DNA of 64,000 nt from Nageia nagi. Lineage: Eukaryota > Pinophyta. The notes beneath the pieces were generated by a model, which worked only from the letters and a program-made list of their open reading frames with translations, ran no database searches and was not told the origin of the DNA. The position numbers and the translations under genes were made by a program. Shown piece after piece: positions 13,560 to 24,960 of this stretch. The DNA lies in NCBI GenBank assembly GCA_050084985.1, contig JBITNC010000001.1, forward strand, positions 145,452,001 to 145,516,000, read 5' to 3'. Each line of letters starts with the position of its first letter. Positions within the stretch are counted from its first letter, which is position 1.

Positions 13560-13995
13560 ATATGATAGGGGTGTCAGATGCATAGGTAGTAGCCATGGAG
13601 GTTGAGCTAGCTAGACTGAGGCTAATGGAGACCGAGTTAACATGTCTTCAACCATTAAGGTAGAGTTGGATATGATGAGGGATACACTTATAATGCAGGA
13701 TGCAAAGGTGGGTTCACTATCTCAAATAATGAAGGGTATCCAAGATAGGCTCACCATGCCCCCACCAAATAAACAATGGGCATTCATGCAAAGTTAGCAT
13801 GATTAAATTGTAGCTTAGGCTCTAGATATATGTATACTTTGGGCCAATTTTATGAGGTAAAAGACACTTTTGAAGACTCACAGACTCACAATGAGTGATA
13901 TCTCAAGTGGAGTGTCCATATATAGAGCTAGTGGTAGTGGTAGGAGAGTACACTTTAGGAGTGAGACATCTAGTAGTGGTACTAGTGCCCACCCA
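13560..13995 (+). pseudogene. antisense reading-frame remnant in element A, related to the one in B
   Basis: On the plus strand, opposite to gag of A, a decayed frame reads a charged coiled-coil-like stretch (MEVELARLRLMETEL), then MPPPNKQWAFMQS, then ISSGVSIYRASGSGRR with a Ser/Gly-rich tail. The corresponding antisense frame of element B (45450-45860, minus) has PPTNKKWAFI and ILGGVSLSKANNSS at the same spacing, so the two share an ancestral antisense ORF. In B that ORF is a plant mobile domain protein. In A only the C-terminal part is readable. It has stops and is not functional. Confidence 0.5.
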
Positions 13996-14739
13996 TAGTA
14001 TTGAATGATGTAGGCTAAGGCCTATGTATACCTATTTTATATCAAACATGCTAAACATGCACACATTATGTTATGTACAATTGATAATGACTAAAAGACA
14101 TACACACAAATTGAAATGACACACAACCTGAAGGAACAAAGATACCTTGGAGAAACCAGTAAAGGTCAGGAGGGTGTATGTGAGCATAGATATCATGACA
14201 CAACCTAGGATTAGGCTAGAGGTTAAGGCACATTATTTAGAATGATAAAAAGTGGATTTTAAACATTCTATCTTGGGAAAACCATGATGTTAGTGCCCTA
14301 ACATAGAGATAGTAGGGCATTGGCATTGTGCATAGAGAGGAATTGGATCCCTAGATTATGGACAAAGGAAGAAAAGATGGACATAAAGAAGAAAAATCAA
14401 TATATTGGTGAACACATAGAACAAGAAAGCAAAAAGAGACAAAAATATCCCTAGCTACTAATATACACTGATTGTGATGTCAAAAAGAGCTCAAGGAATA
14501 ACTTTATGTACCTAAGGAGATTTCACCACCCAAATACACTATATAGAGGTAGTGACAAAAAGAGGCACTTTTGTACTAGTCATCCCCATGCCGTTGGCAC
14601 TTTGAAAGAAAGAATACATGCCACTAGTGCATCACCTTTTGATTCCATTCTTGTTCTTGTTTGGAGGAGGATGCCTATATGCATGAATGTTAGTTGAAAA
14701 AGAATGTAAATTATAGGAAATACTTACTGTATCAATGCA

Positions 14740-16860
14740 CCCTCGAGATTGTGAAGATGGTAGGGGATTATTGAATACCCCTAGCTATGTATTATCTAAA
14801 TGTATAGGTCCTATCTATGTAACTGGTTTTTGATCCATCCTAATTGCTCCATTATCAATAAAATCCTATATAAGGTTATGAAGTGTCCTACAATCCTAGG
14901 TTAGATGATGAGGTACTCTATGATAATTGCAAAATTGCTCATAGTGAAAATTTGTAGGCATACCATTAGTAAACTTAGGTTCAACAATAGAAGGTAATTC
15001 AATTAGTTCCTCATCTTATAATACATTCAAAATATTATCAATAATATCAGTAAAAGAATTATATTGGTGAGTATTTTTGGGTGGAGAACCACCTCATTTT
15101 TTGCAATCAACATGATTTGCTTCAACCTTGGTTTTATTTTCAGTAATAGGTTTTGCAGGTGAATTATGCTCAATATGTTTCATAGCACTCAACTTTTTAA
15201 TACATGGTTCCTTTTTAGTAATAGTGTCAATCATATTTCCTAAAGACATATCATGATTAGAGATGGAAAATAGCTTATATATAGGCAAAATATCATCCAC
15301 AAAAATATTCTTGAGTTCATGTTCATCCATGGTGAGTTTATTAGTAGTTTGTTTCCATATCTTTATTAAATCCTTCAATGATTGGTTAGGGAGCTATTTA
15401 ATTTTACACAAGCCCTTAAAATAAACCTTCTCAGTAATGTTATAACCATAATCATGCAAAAATATGTGAATCAAATCCTCATACTGATCAATGGTACTTT
15501 TGGGAAGCCAAAAGTACCATTTTAGAGCCACATCCTTCAAACTATAAGAAAACAACTTAGCCAACAAATCTTGATCATGCATATATTTAATAGCCTTTTC
15601 ATGAAATTTATGAACATGCATCCTAAGATCTTGCATACCATCAAACTTTGTAAATTTGACACTCTTTTTCCTAAGGATTATTTTGGTGAGAATTCTAGTA
15701 GTGAGGGTTCTTTTAAAACATGAAAGGAAATCATCCTCATTACTTACCATGTTGTTAAACCCTAAATTGGTGTTTGGGGATGGTGGTGGGTAAGGAAGAG
15801 GTTATTGTGTATTTTTTGATGTTTTAAGTGGAATATTTTTCAAAACAACAAACTCATTAGTATGATTAACCCTATCCTACTCGAGTTCATGCAATAACCC
15901 TATTAGGATTTCTAATTGTTCATATGGAGGTTGTTTATACCAATTAATATTTTCTTAGATATCCATAATGATAACTACCTTAATCTCATGCTCCTTAGGA
16001 GTTGGTTGTAGCTTAAAGGCTTCTCTAATAACTTTAGTAAGTTGCTTCTTAATGAGAGTTTTAATTTCATCATCAATTAAAAGAACTTAACCCTTACCGT
16101 TCTTATCTCGATCAAAGTAATGTGGATTAAGGATCAAACTGTTGTAAGATTCTTCATCCTCATCCTTAGGTTCTGAAAAGTCATCACTTTCAAAAACATC
16201 ATCCTTATGTAGTGGTTATTCCAACTAAGCATTAAGCTCTGGTTCAAACTCTGCTCTGTTAGGATCTATGTCTCTTGTGTTGTGCATTTCATGTGTAGGT
16301 TGGAGATATTTCGATGCTTGCTCATAATGGAATAAGCTATCTTCAAATTCTATAATTTCCAATTGGTTATCAAGCAAATTTGCATCTATAAGAAGTTCCA
16401 CCACAATAGCAGCATTATTGCAAAAAAATAATTTTATCCATTCTTTATTAGATAACACCTATTTAATAGATTGAGCATTATAAGTAATCCTATCAAGATC
16501 GAGGAGTTCATCATCATTAGAATGCTTCGAATGAGGAACCAAATTATCCAAGTTGCTAGGATCAAGAATAGCATAGCGATTAGGAGTCTCTCCAATAATG
16601 GACATTCATTTATAGGAATCTAAATATTTAGAATCCCATATGGTCATAGGAGGAGGGATTTGAATAGACAATTCATAAGTAATTTTAAGACTTTTCTTAA
16701 CCTCCAACTACTATACTTTGGATTTGGATATTGTAGGGTTATCTGGGTTAAGATTCATATTTGGGATATAAGTAGAATAAGCCCTCATTTTATCTTTCTC
16801 TTTAGCTACTATTTGGAGCACTTCCTTTGTGGAGAGAAAAAGTAATGAAAATGGATTCAT
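14740..16860 (-). pseudogene. gag of element A
   Basis: The frame opens with ATG at 16858-16860, about 65 nt inside the 5' LTR, with MNPFS as in element B. The readable core is the retrotransposon gag domain: KFDGMQDLRMHVHKFHEKAI, then KWYFWLP, within 15394-15750, continuing in 15094-15378 after a small shift. A nucleocapsid-like knuckle follows at about 14890-14940 as Cys-x2-His-x4-His-x4-Cys (FCNYHRVP...), the His variant common in plant gypsy gag. Scattered in-frame stops and short frameshifts inactivate it. It ends with SRGCID, shared with B, and no protease or RT follows. Confidence 0.8.
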
Positions 16861-16909
16861 GACTTTATAGAAGGATTTTTCCCTAGATGAAGACCTAGGT
16901 GTGCAAGAA

Positions 16910-16925
16910 TTTCGGGTTCACCAAA
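16910..16925 (-). promoter_or_regulatory. primer binding site region of element A
   Basis: Directly after the 5' LTR on the element strand comes TTTGGTGAACCCGA. It includes the TGG expected opposite a tRNA CCA end, and the same region in elements B (TTTTGGGAACTTGA) and E (TTTTTGGTGAATCGA) is clearly related. I cannot name the tRNA from memory. Confidence 0.6.
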
Positions 16926-17608
16926 TGTAGACCCTAAATAATGGTGATGATGTAATTAGTTAGGGGAATTAACACATGCATTATTTGGTCTATTACTTAG
17001 TTGACATAAAGCAATAATATGATAATATATGATTAAGCATATAGGTTCATTTCATTAATATGCATATTCAATTAATCAACGGAAGGCATACATCAAGAAT
17101 GACCAATATCATATCCACTAGTATGATGCTGGTACCCTAGTAATAGTACACTATTAGTGTCATGTTAATAATCAAATTAAAGAGGCAATGAAATATGAAA
17201 TGATAATCAAAATAATAATTTATCAATATAACAAAAGTATGATAATTATTGAGATAAGAGATTCACTTTTTATAGAAAAAAGACCTTGCAAAGGTTTGCT
17301 TTGCAAATGATGTTCAAGTCCTTGATTCTCTATTCGATATTCAATTAATAGAAGCCTTGGTTCTTCTCTAATATGTGCCTTTTCTAGTCTCCTCTTGACG
17401 ATAATCCCCTCATTTATCTTTGTATTTCTTTAATGCCTTTATATAGGGATGCTTCTATTATAGGATTTGACCCCTTGTATAATCCATAAGGGTCAAATAT
17501 ATGGTCTACATTTATTTTATACATTTTAAATCCCTTTTTAAATAATACATTATTAAGGGATTAAAATTATTTATTAAATACATAAAGGTTCATTTTGAGG
17601 CATCTACA
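16926..17608 (-). repeat. 5' LTR of element A
   Basis: 683 bp, with plus-strand ends TGTAG and CTACA (canonical TG...CA on both strands). TATATAAAGG on the minus strand at 17436-17445 is a good TATA box for the element transcript. It pairs with 9755-10436. Confidence 0.88.
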
Positions 17609-17613
17609 CTTAC
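17609..17613. repeat. right target site duplication of element A (CTTAC)
   Basis: Exact repeat of 9750-9754, immediately outside the LTR end CTACA. Confidence 0.9.
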
Positions 17614-18270
17614 CATGGCTCTTTGATAAGTTGCACCTGCATTCTTTATACCAGAAGGCATGACTACCCAAAAAATGTTCCCTAAGGAGTAACAAAAGCT
17701 ATTTTATGTTGTTCCTCCTTGTTGATTATAATTTTATTTTAGTCAAAAAATCCATCCATGAAAGATAAAATTTCATGGGTTGCTATTGAATCTACAATCA
17801 TATCAATGCTAGGAAAAGGAAAGGCATAATTAGGATATGCCTTGTTGATATCCCTAAAATCTATACATCTTATTTCACCATTAGGCTTAGATGTAGGTAC
17901 AATGTTAGAGATCCATGGTGAATAATCAATAGGAACAATAAAACCATTAATAATATACTTTCCAATTTCCTTTTTAATAGCAAGGGATACCCTAGGATGC
18001 ATCTTTCTAGGCTTTTGTTAGATTGGTTTGACATCTTTATTGAAAACTAGGCTATAAGTGACAAAATTAGGATCAATACTAAGCATATTAAAATAATACC
18101 AAGATAAAATATTAGAAAAATCTTTTAACAGTAGATGGTACCTTTCCAATTCCCATTCTTCCAAAGTTAACCAAGCTCCTATTTTGATTAACAGTGGGTC
18201 CTCTTGGGTACTAGTGTTTACTTCTACTATTTGTTTATTAATATAGGATATTTCATCATTGATTTAGTGA
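17614..18270 (-). pseudogene. RT amino-terminal half of element A0
   Basis: In the minus frame of 17739-18002, MHPRVSLAIKKEIGKYIING is followed by IDYSPWISNIVPTSKPNGEI and CIDFRDINKAYP, the fingers and palm entry of a gypsy RT. After a stop and small shifts it continues to an Ala-Thr-Tyr-Gln-like end at the CTTAC junction. Upstream, to about 18270, a linker frame (VEFGWNIGEF and onwards) leads into it. The rest of the RT is at 9520-9749, beyond element A. No gag or protease precedes it. Confidence 0.85.
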
Positions 18271-18630
18271 GGCATAGGAAATTCCCCAATATTCCATCCA
18301 AACTCAACCATAAAAGATGGGAATAATGGAGCAATAGTGCTAGGAACCCAACATTATTTCCCTATTAAAAAATGGGATGACTAAATACAAAAGATAGACT
18401 ACCTAGACCTATGATTGAATCGATGAAAAATGAATAAAATATGAATGAAAGATGAATGAAAAATGAAATGAAGGGTAAGGATCTAACCTATAATGTCTAC
18501 ATCATCCGTGTAGACCTCCTCACAAAAATAAACTTGATATCATATGAACCATTTTGCGAGCCTCTTTTCACCAGATTGTGCCCCCAACTTTTCAAGGATA
18601 ACATCATCATTCTTGAATATGTTAAGCAAT
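18271..18630. other. leader region of element A0
   Basis: Between the RT entry and the 5' LTR. No gag or protease domain is readable, so the normal 2-3 kb of coding sequence is missing here. A repeated GAATGAAAAATGAA-type stretch lies near 18420-18480. Confidence 0.5.
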
Positions 18631-19356
18631 TGTTATAACTGAAATAATAATAATTAGAGTTATCTACAAAATAATAAATTCATCAATTAACTATGAAATA
18701 ATAGAAAATTAATGACATTAAAGATGATAGTAAATTAATTGACCTTGACCTATCAAAATTAGATCTAGGAAAGATACAAACTTGTAATTTACTTATGATA
18801 ATGAACAATGGAAAAATTTGATTGAAAGAGGACAAACAATGAGCTTCTCTGAAACATGAGCTAAGAATCCAACCTCAACCTAATGGTAGTGCTAAAAACC
18901 TAATGACATCACCTAATTATTGTTCCAATATACCTCACCCTTTTTCTTGATGTCATCACCCCACCTCCAATGCATAGAATCTCTCTTGTGAAGGGATGAA
19001 ATATCATAGGAATGCAAAGCTTAGAGTATAACAAAATCCATAGATCATAGGTAGTGTTAAGAAAAACCAATCAAAATTGACATAAGTATATTGCCACCTA
19101 TCAAGGATTTGTGATTATATCATGTCATATCATCTCTTTGAGGATGCATAAACCCTCCATATTTATAGGCAATAGGTCTAGTACTAAGGCTCCTCTTTAG
19201 ACTTATTGTGATGCCAAGTTAACTTGTGACCATAAAATATAAAAGTAGATGCGAGTGCACATAGAAAAGAGCATTTATTAAATATATTAAATAAATTATT
19301 TCAAATATCTAAAAGAGGATTTTAATTAAATTAAAATTTCTTATTAGGTGTTAACA
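18631..19356 (-). repeat. 5' LTR of element A0
   Basis: 726 bp, with plus-strand ends TGTTATAAC and GTGTTAACA. A TATA-like TATAAATAT lies at 19159-19167 (minus). It pairs with 5653-6377. The right flank AAAAC (19357-19361) matches ATAAC on the left at 4 of 5 positions. Confidence 0.88.
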
Positions 19357-20345
19357 AAAACATATATTGAAGTACATAATTTGAAATTTGATATTAATAT
19401 CCATGGATGACCAGAAAAATGGTAAGTGGGATTATGGAAAAATACATATAGGAAGAGAAAGGGATTTCCTTATGTAACTTTTATATGTAAGAGTGATAGG
19501 TGGATAAAAAAGAAAGTATCAAATACAAGCTTGCATGAGGCAGAAAGAATATATTTATATAAGTCAAGGGGTTCCTTTAGTATTTATGGGCAAAACAAAA
19601 ATCCTTATGTTACAACCAGAGGAAATAAGTTCCCTAGTAGTTTTAGTAGTAGTGAACTAATGGCTAATCCTTATAGAATCTTCAAGATTAAATTTAATTT
19701 AGGTTAATGTGTAAAAAAATATTTTATTGATATATATTACAAAATCCATGCGAAAAAATTCGACCACCCATAAAAATATCAGTGGTTTCCTTAAGCTATA
19801 AATGAAAGTTAATGGAAATATAGACCCCTTTCATGGTTCAAGTTAAAAAATAGGACTCAATTTTATCACAATTAAACTTACTTAGAAGGGATAAAAGTTG
19901 GTCTAACAAGAACCATAAGGCTATGTGAAGTTCAAGAAATCTAGCTAAATGGGACTAAAGCACACCCTTATATAATAAAGTATTTAGTTTATTATGAAAA
20001 AGACTTCTACAATTTACCAAATAATGTTTTCCTAGTGGTTTAGGATAAATGTAGTAGATATATTACACTATCAAGAATTAAAAATTAAAAAATCCCTTTA
20101 TTGTATTATAAGAAACCTTAACCTTGTACATTGTGACCTACGTATCATGGTAGTGAATTAAGGATGTTTTGAGAAGAGCTTCAAATAATAAGAAAAGTAA
20201 TAAATTAATAATACATATATTAGATTTTTAAAAATTGAAAAAGTAAAAGCCTCCATAGAAATACGAGAGGGAGGTGGTAAAGGATTTATCATTATAATTA
20301 CCTTGTTGTAAATATTTAAAATAAATATCATTCTTTTTTTATATA
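19357..20345. other. interval between elements A0 and D, no gene recognised
   Basis: One open frame at 19426-19707 (plus) begins on GTG, not ATG, and encodes a basic, Ser/Lys-rich stretch that I cannot match to any family. It may be a remnant of whatever A0 inserted into. No RNA gene or LTR end is visible. Confidence 0.4.
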
Positions 20346-21170
20346 TGAACAATGGGGACAAAGGGGAGAATAATATATTTCTAATGTTTGCTATTTTTTT
20401 GTAGCTTTAAAATTTAAGGGAATCTAAGATAATTTTTCTAAGTATTTTTGTTAAAGAATATTAAACATTCTCTTCTTAGTGTATCAAAATGCTTTGTTCC
20501 ATTTTATATTATGGTAGTGATGGAAATATGCCAATCTAGTTATGGTTATAATCTAGCAATGGAAATATATCAATTTGGTGATAATATGGTAATGATGATA
20601 TACTGAATTGGTGGTCTAGTGATTAGATAATTATCTACTTTAGTGGATCAATAATCTAGAGATCTATCAATGAAAATTTAGTGCTTATATGTGATGTGAG
20701 ATGTAGATTTACAAGTTGGATATAATCAAGTGCGAAGAGAATCTAGGAAGTGTAAAAAGGAAAAAGGAGGTAACCAATGATGATTGAATATGTGAGGATA
20801 TGATATGGGATTCACATATGCATATTAAAATAGTAAAAATATGAGAAATAATAATTATAGAGTTCCATTTCTTGAATTACAAACCAATTTGACCTTTGAC
20901 GCATCTCATGACTATAAATTTGGATTAATTTGAATAAATTTATGAGAGGAGGTTAGAGCAATATTTTTCATTAGAGAGATATTAGGCTAGAAAACTGAAA
21001 TCAAATTATGACCATTTGAGAATTCGAGAATATATATTAACTTATGTTATTTATTTTTCATATATTGAATAACATGAAACTAACTTTTGGGCTTATTTCT
21101 TTAAATTTGTAGAGTATGAATTATTTTCTTTCATATCCTTATTATTTGAACTTCCACCACTGTCCTACAA
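20346..21170 (+). repeat. 5' LTR of element D
   Basis: Shares its course with 30542-31490: a purine block GGGGACAAAGGGGAGAATAA near the start, a TAT(C)AAAAT...TTGTTC block, GATTTACAAGTTGGAT, GAAGAGAATCTAGGAAGTG and TTGAACTTCCACC near the end. A TATAAATTTGG box lies near 20913. The exact first and last bases are uncertain by about 10 nt. Confidence 0.75.
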
Positions 21171-21178
21171 TAGGTAAG

Positions 21179-21192
21179 TTGGTATCAAAGAG
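21179..21192 (+). promoter_or_regulatory. primer binding site of element D (initiator tRNA-Met type)
   Basis: TTGGTATCAAAGAG is very close to TGGTATCAGAGC, the standard plant retrotransposon site complementary to initiator methionine tRNA. It lies about 10 nt beyond the LTR end, fixing element D as plus-strand. Confidence 0.75.
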
Positions 21193-22300
21193 TAGAAACT
21201 CAGGTAACCAAAGGATATTGAAATATGCAACCAAGGAGAAGGTCCACAATTATTGAACTTGCTCAAATGGTTTAATTATTGAGAGGTATAAATACCAAAT
21301 TAGAAGCACTATAACTAGGATAAAGAAGGGAATTCCCATTAAAGATGAAAGTGATAATAAGGAGAAAATATCAATCAAAGATTCATATGTTGAAGAACAT
21401 ATAGATGGACTAGAGTAGGTTCATAAAATTTCTTATAAGGAATAAAAAGAAGTATAAGTTAGATACTCCAAGATATGATGCAAGTATGAACCTTAAAGAG
21501 CTCACAGATTTGATCACATGCATGGAGAAATGATTTTGGTTTTGAATCCATAACAAACCCAAAGAGAGTAATTTTTCCTTATACCAAGATGAAGGCACAT
21601 GTATCCTTGTGATGGGATAATGTTTATATAAAGAGAGAAAGAAAAATAAAGGAGAAAATTAAAACTTGGGATAGGATAATAGAAACATCGAAGATAATTT
21701 TTTTTTTTAATATACTACCAATTGGGGTTATTCAAGAACTTGTAGAACTTAAGAAAAAGAGATAAGAGTGTAAAGGAATTCATAGAGGATTTCTATAAAA
21801 TTATTATCAATTCAAGTCATGTGGAAGATGGTAAGAATAAGGTGGAAGAATATATGAATTTAATATATTTTGTAATTCAGGATGAGTTTTGGATTCTTAA
21901 ATTGAGAATAGAAAATAAGACATAATAATGTAATTGAAAGTAGAAAAACTATCAAAGAAGCAAAAATAACTCCATATGGAGAGGAAGGTCCCTTAGAGAA
22001 AGCTGGTAGGATTCTATAGGAAGGCGCCAACATAACAAAGAAGTGGAGGCTAATAATTCCCAAAGAAAATTAAGTTAAAATATAAGATCAAGAAAATACA
22101 ATGGAAGAGGAAGATGATAATATGATTGAGGAAGATATCAGGGTTAGAGTAGAGCCTATTAAAAATATGGAGTAATGGGGCATAGAGCTTATAAGTGCAC
22201 ATACTCATAAAAATATGATAGTAGAGGATTTGAAGCAAGGAATCCTATTGATCAAGCATATGAAGAAAGTGTGATATAATAAAAATATGTATAAGAGTCC
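21190..22300 (+). pseudogene. gag of element D
   Basis: Decayed plus-strand gag. The readable parts are a capsid core around 21560-21640 (Lys-Met-Lys-Ala-His then a Trp-Asp-Asn stretch followed by a highly basic segment), a Leu-Arg-rich middle, and Leu-Ser-Lys-Lys-Gln-Lys around 21945. Around 22150-22210 a knuckle remnant reads Gly-Val-Met-Gly-His-Arg-Ala-Tyr-Lys-Cys. These parts lie in three frames with stops between, so no product is possible. Confidence 0.7.
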
Positions 22301-22399
22301 AAATAAGGAATGTATCTAATGATAAAGAAGGTGCTCTTAAAACTAGACAAGGAGGAGGTAAAATAGTGTAATGGAAGAGATTATTTAGAACCATGTTAG

Positions 22400-22533
22400 A
22401 ACCATTTGCATATTAAGAGATAAATGATGCAAGGTTATTGTATATAGTGGGAGCATTAATTATTTGGTATGAAATTAGATGGTAGAGAAGCTTGAATTGA
22501 AGAAGATTGCAAAGTTTATTAATTGTAAAAGGG
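22400..22533 (+). pseudogene. protease amino-terminal part of element D
   Basis: Around 22430-22530 the frame approximates a gypsy protease active site: Ser-Gly-Ser-Ile-Asn-Tyr-Leu-Val preceded by hydrophobics, then MVEKLELKKIA. The catalytic Asp codon appears mutated to Tyr or lost. The frame stops at the E insertion. The continuation Lys-Gly-His is found after E at 26536. Confidence 0.65.
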
Positions 22534-22808
22534 TATTTAGAAACCTAAAACTGATTTTTATTTATTATAAAATTATTTATATGATATATAAATAAAATAT
22601 TATTTAAATGATGCAAATATCAAAACTAATATGATAATAGTTTACTAATCATACATTAATCAAGGATAATATCTCTTAATCATGATTATCTTTAGATTTA
22701 TCCTATGAATATCATTAGTATCAAATGTCCTTCTAGAATTATCTTGAGATTATTATTATTGTTATTGTTGTTGTTGTTGTTATTCTTTTGTTATTATTAT
22801 TATTGTTA

Positions 22809-22874
<66 letters not shown>

Positions 22875-23432
22875 TCTTGGGATTTTATCTATCTTTTTTT
22901 TTCTATGTGTTGATAGGTATAAAAGAACGAGCAAGGCATGGCATTCCCTATTAGATTCTCACTCAATTTGGATAGGCTGACTGAGAGAATCACACTTCCA
23001 TAATACTACTATTTGGTTTCTTTCCACACCATATATCTATGGATTTTTTACACTCTCTAGTGTTTAAATACATTCTATTTTATAAACATAATCTAACACT
23101 AGAATGATAAGGACAATGCCAATGAAGTTAGTCTACTACTATAATGGTATTGATGAAGTTGATTCACTATAGATATGAAGTTTATGCTACTGAATTGGAG
23201 TGTAATATCCAAGTGGTGAGAACCTATAATTGAGGTATTTCATATTTGAATCCTATTAATCATGGTTCTTATCTAATCTACCTTTTAACAAGCTCAGATC
23301 ATTTGAGGATTACTTCTAATCAGGTGCATTCATTCTTAATTATATTCCTTATATATTAAATTTTATTGTACCCTCTAAATAATATTTAGTTATGTTTATT
23401 TACCAATCATAAATCATTATTTATTATCTACA
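22534..23432 (+). repeat. 5' LTR of element E
   Basis: Aligns with 25797-26535 but is about 160 bp longer, mostly because of the ATT/GTT expansion at 22749-22871. It ends ATCTACA and is followed by TTTTTGGTGAATCGA. TATAAAAG lies at 22918-22925. The start is degraded (TATTTAGAAACC versus TATAGACATC in the partner). Confidence 0.8.
22749..22871. repeat. (ATT/GTT)n microsatellite in the LTR of E
   Basis: About 120 bp of ATT and GTT trinucleotides, with a long pure ATT run from about 22815 to 22871. The second LTR has only about four ATT units at the matching place (around 26003-26015), so the expansion happened after insertion. Confidence 0.95.
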
Positions 23433-23450
23433 TTTTTGGTGAATCGATGT
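23433..23450 (+). promoter_or_regulatory. primer binding site region of element E
   Basis: TTTTTGGTGAATCGATGT follows the LTR directly and resembles the TTTGGTGAACCCGA region of element A. Confidence 0.5.
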
Positions 23451-24242
23451 GTCTTTCAAACCTTGAAATTTTAATTTTAGGGCATCACATTTTTTGAGTT
23501 TCTCGTTGAAAGTTATAGATCTAAATTGCTCTTCAAATTTAATAATTTTATAAAAATTATTCAATTTTATTTCTTAAAATTTACGGAATTTTATTTTGGT
23601 ATAAAATATTTTTATAAAAATCCCTAAATCTAGAAACATTTTTTAAAAATTTGATGGCTTATTATATCATAAAAACTTATCAAAAGCATATATAAGTTAT
23701 CATAGTAGATAAAGTTTTGAGAGAAATTTGAGATTATTACATTCATTTTCATCAAGTTTTCTAAATATTTTCAATTTACAAATAAGATAGTTTCACATAA
23801 AAACCTAAATCTTGAAAATTATTTTCTTGAATTTGGAAATTCTAGCATCATAAAACTTGTCCTATATCATAGATGTACATGCTGGAAATTTACTTTTAGC
23901 TTTGTTAGAGTATATTATACTTAGGTATAATATTTACTTAAGTTTTACTAGGATATTAGGTATTATATTTTTATCCTTTTCCTAGTTTGTTTAGGATTCT
24001 AAAAACTTCTGGTTATGAATCCCTACATGTAATTTGTGCATCTTGGCTATTTATTCATAGCCTCTCTTTTGGAATAATCAATCAGTTTCATGAGTTTCTC
24101 TTCATTCCTTTTGTAGTGCTATGTATAGCTATTTTCCTAGGTTTGTATTGCTTTTCTGTAATCCTTTCAAGCTTTGCATGGTCTAAAAGTGTATGTTTAG
24201 TCATATTTATTTAATTTTCATGCAAACTCTAGATCTTGCATC

Positions 24243-24960
24243 ATGAATCTATATATTTTATTATTTTTAGATTTAAATGAAATAAAATCATTATATCCAC
24301 ATATAGTTGAGAAAATCTTGAATAAATGTAAAAATGAGATAATAGATGATGATGCATTAAAACCTAATAAGATAGAGGAAAACCAAGTGGATGATAAAAA
24401 TGAAGACAAAATTGCATTTGAAAATCCTCCTAGCATGCATGAACAAAATTTTAATTAGAATGAGCATTATGAAATTGCATATGAAATTTTTGAAGATCTT
24501 AATGAGAATGAGCATTACGAAATTGAATTTGAAAATTTTGAAGTTCTTAAAGAGAACTAGCATTATGAAATTGCATTTTAAAAATTTTAAATATCCTAAT
24601 GAGAATTAGCATTATGAAATTGCATTTGAAAATTTTGAATATCTTAATGAGAATGAGCATTTGAAAATTTTGAAGATCTTTATGAGTATGAGCATTATGA
24701 TATTGCATTTGAAAATCCTCATAGCATGCATGAAAAAGATCTTAATAAGAAAAAACATTATGATATTGTATTTGAAAATCTTTCTAGTATTCAAGATGAT
24801 ATTAATGAAAATGAACATTATGATATTGCATTTGAAAATCTTCACAGTATTAAGAGGATCTTAATGAGCATAGGCATTATATTGTTGCATTTGAAAATCT
24901 TCTTATCATTAAAGCAAATCTTAATGACCATAAGTTTGATGATATTGCATTTCAAACTTG
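24243..24960 (+). pseudogene. decayed frame with 16-20 residue tandem repeats in element E
   Basis: An ATG frame (24243-24458) reads a Leu/Lys/Glu-rich opening (LNEIKSLYPHIVEKIL), then acidic sequence. From about 24400 it enters tandem repeats with consensus NENEHYEIAFENFEDL. About ten units follow to 24960: 48 bp in the first half and about 60 bp in the second half, where an extra Ser-Ile-His/Gln-Glu segment is included. Point stops and one deletion break it. The encoded repeats are acidic and aromatic. I do not recognise the protein. It occupies the place where gag would be expected. Confidence 0.6.

Larger units (their letters stand above)
9755..17608 (-). mobile_element. LTR retrotransposon A: gag only, non-autonomous, nested in A0
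   Basis: A complete LTR element of 7,854 bp with LTRs at 9755-10436 and 16926-17608 and a perfect 5-bp target duplication. On its minus strand the order is 5' LTR, primer-site region, gag (16860 to about 14740), about 4.3 kb without polymerase, polypurine tract, 3' LTR. I found no RT, RNase H or integrase inside it, so it must have depended on enzymes supplied in trans. The non-gag part holds a tandem array (10975-11690), a dispersed 18-bp motif and an antisense reading-frame remnant. LTR termini and gag match element B. Confidence 0.88.
5653..19356 (-). mobile_element. Ty3/gypsy LTR retrotransposon A0 (Tat-like), interrupted by element A
   Basis: Two related LTRs (5653-6377 and 18631-19356) enclose, on the minus strand, RT, RNase H, a second plant-type RNase H and integrase, in that order. 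The flanks are ATAAC (5648-5652) and AAAAC (19357-19361), a 4-of-5 target duplication. A 7.85 kb element A sits inside the RT. Without A the element is about 5.8 kb, and only about 360 bp separate the 5' LTR from the first RT-related sequence. Gag and protease are therefore missing, presumably by internal deletion. The RT-RNase H-extra RNase H-integrase order is known from Tat/Ogre-type elements. Many in-frame stops show it is dead. Confidence 0.85.

Noticed and set aside
19426-19707. 93-codon basic protein gene
   Set aside because: It starts on GTG, has no recognisable domain and sits beside retroelement ends; too little support for a gene.
22705-22980. 91-codon frame with poly-Tyr/poly-Leu
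   Set aside because: It is simply the translated ATT/GTT microsatellite within an LTR.
24218-24845. Minus-strand Ile/Phe-rich frames over the E minisatellite
   Set aside because: Opposite-strand reading of the NENEHYEIAFENF repeat; the plus frame is more protein-like and begins with ATG.
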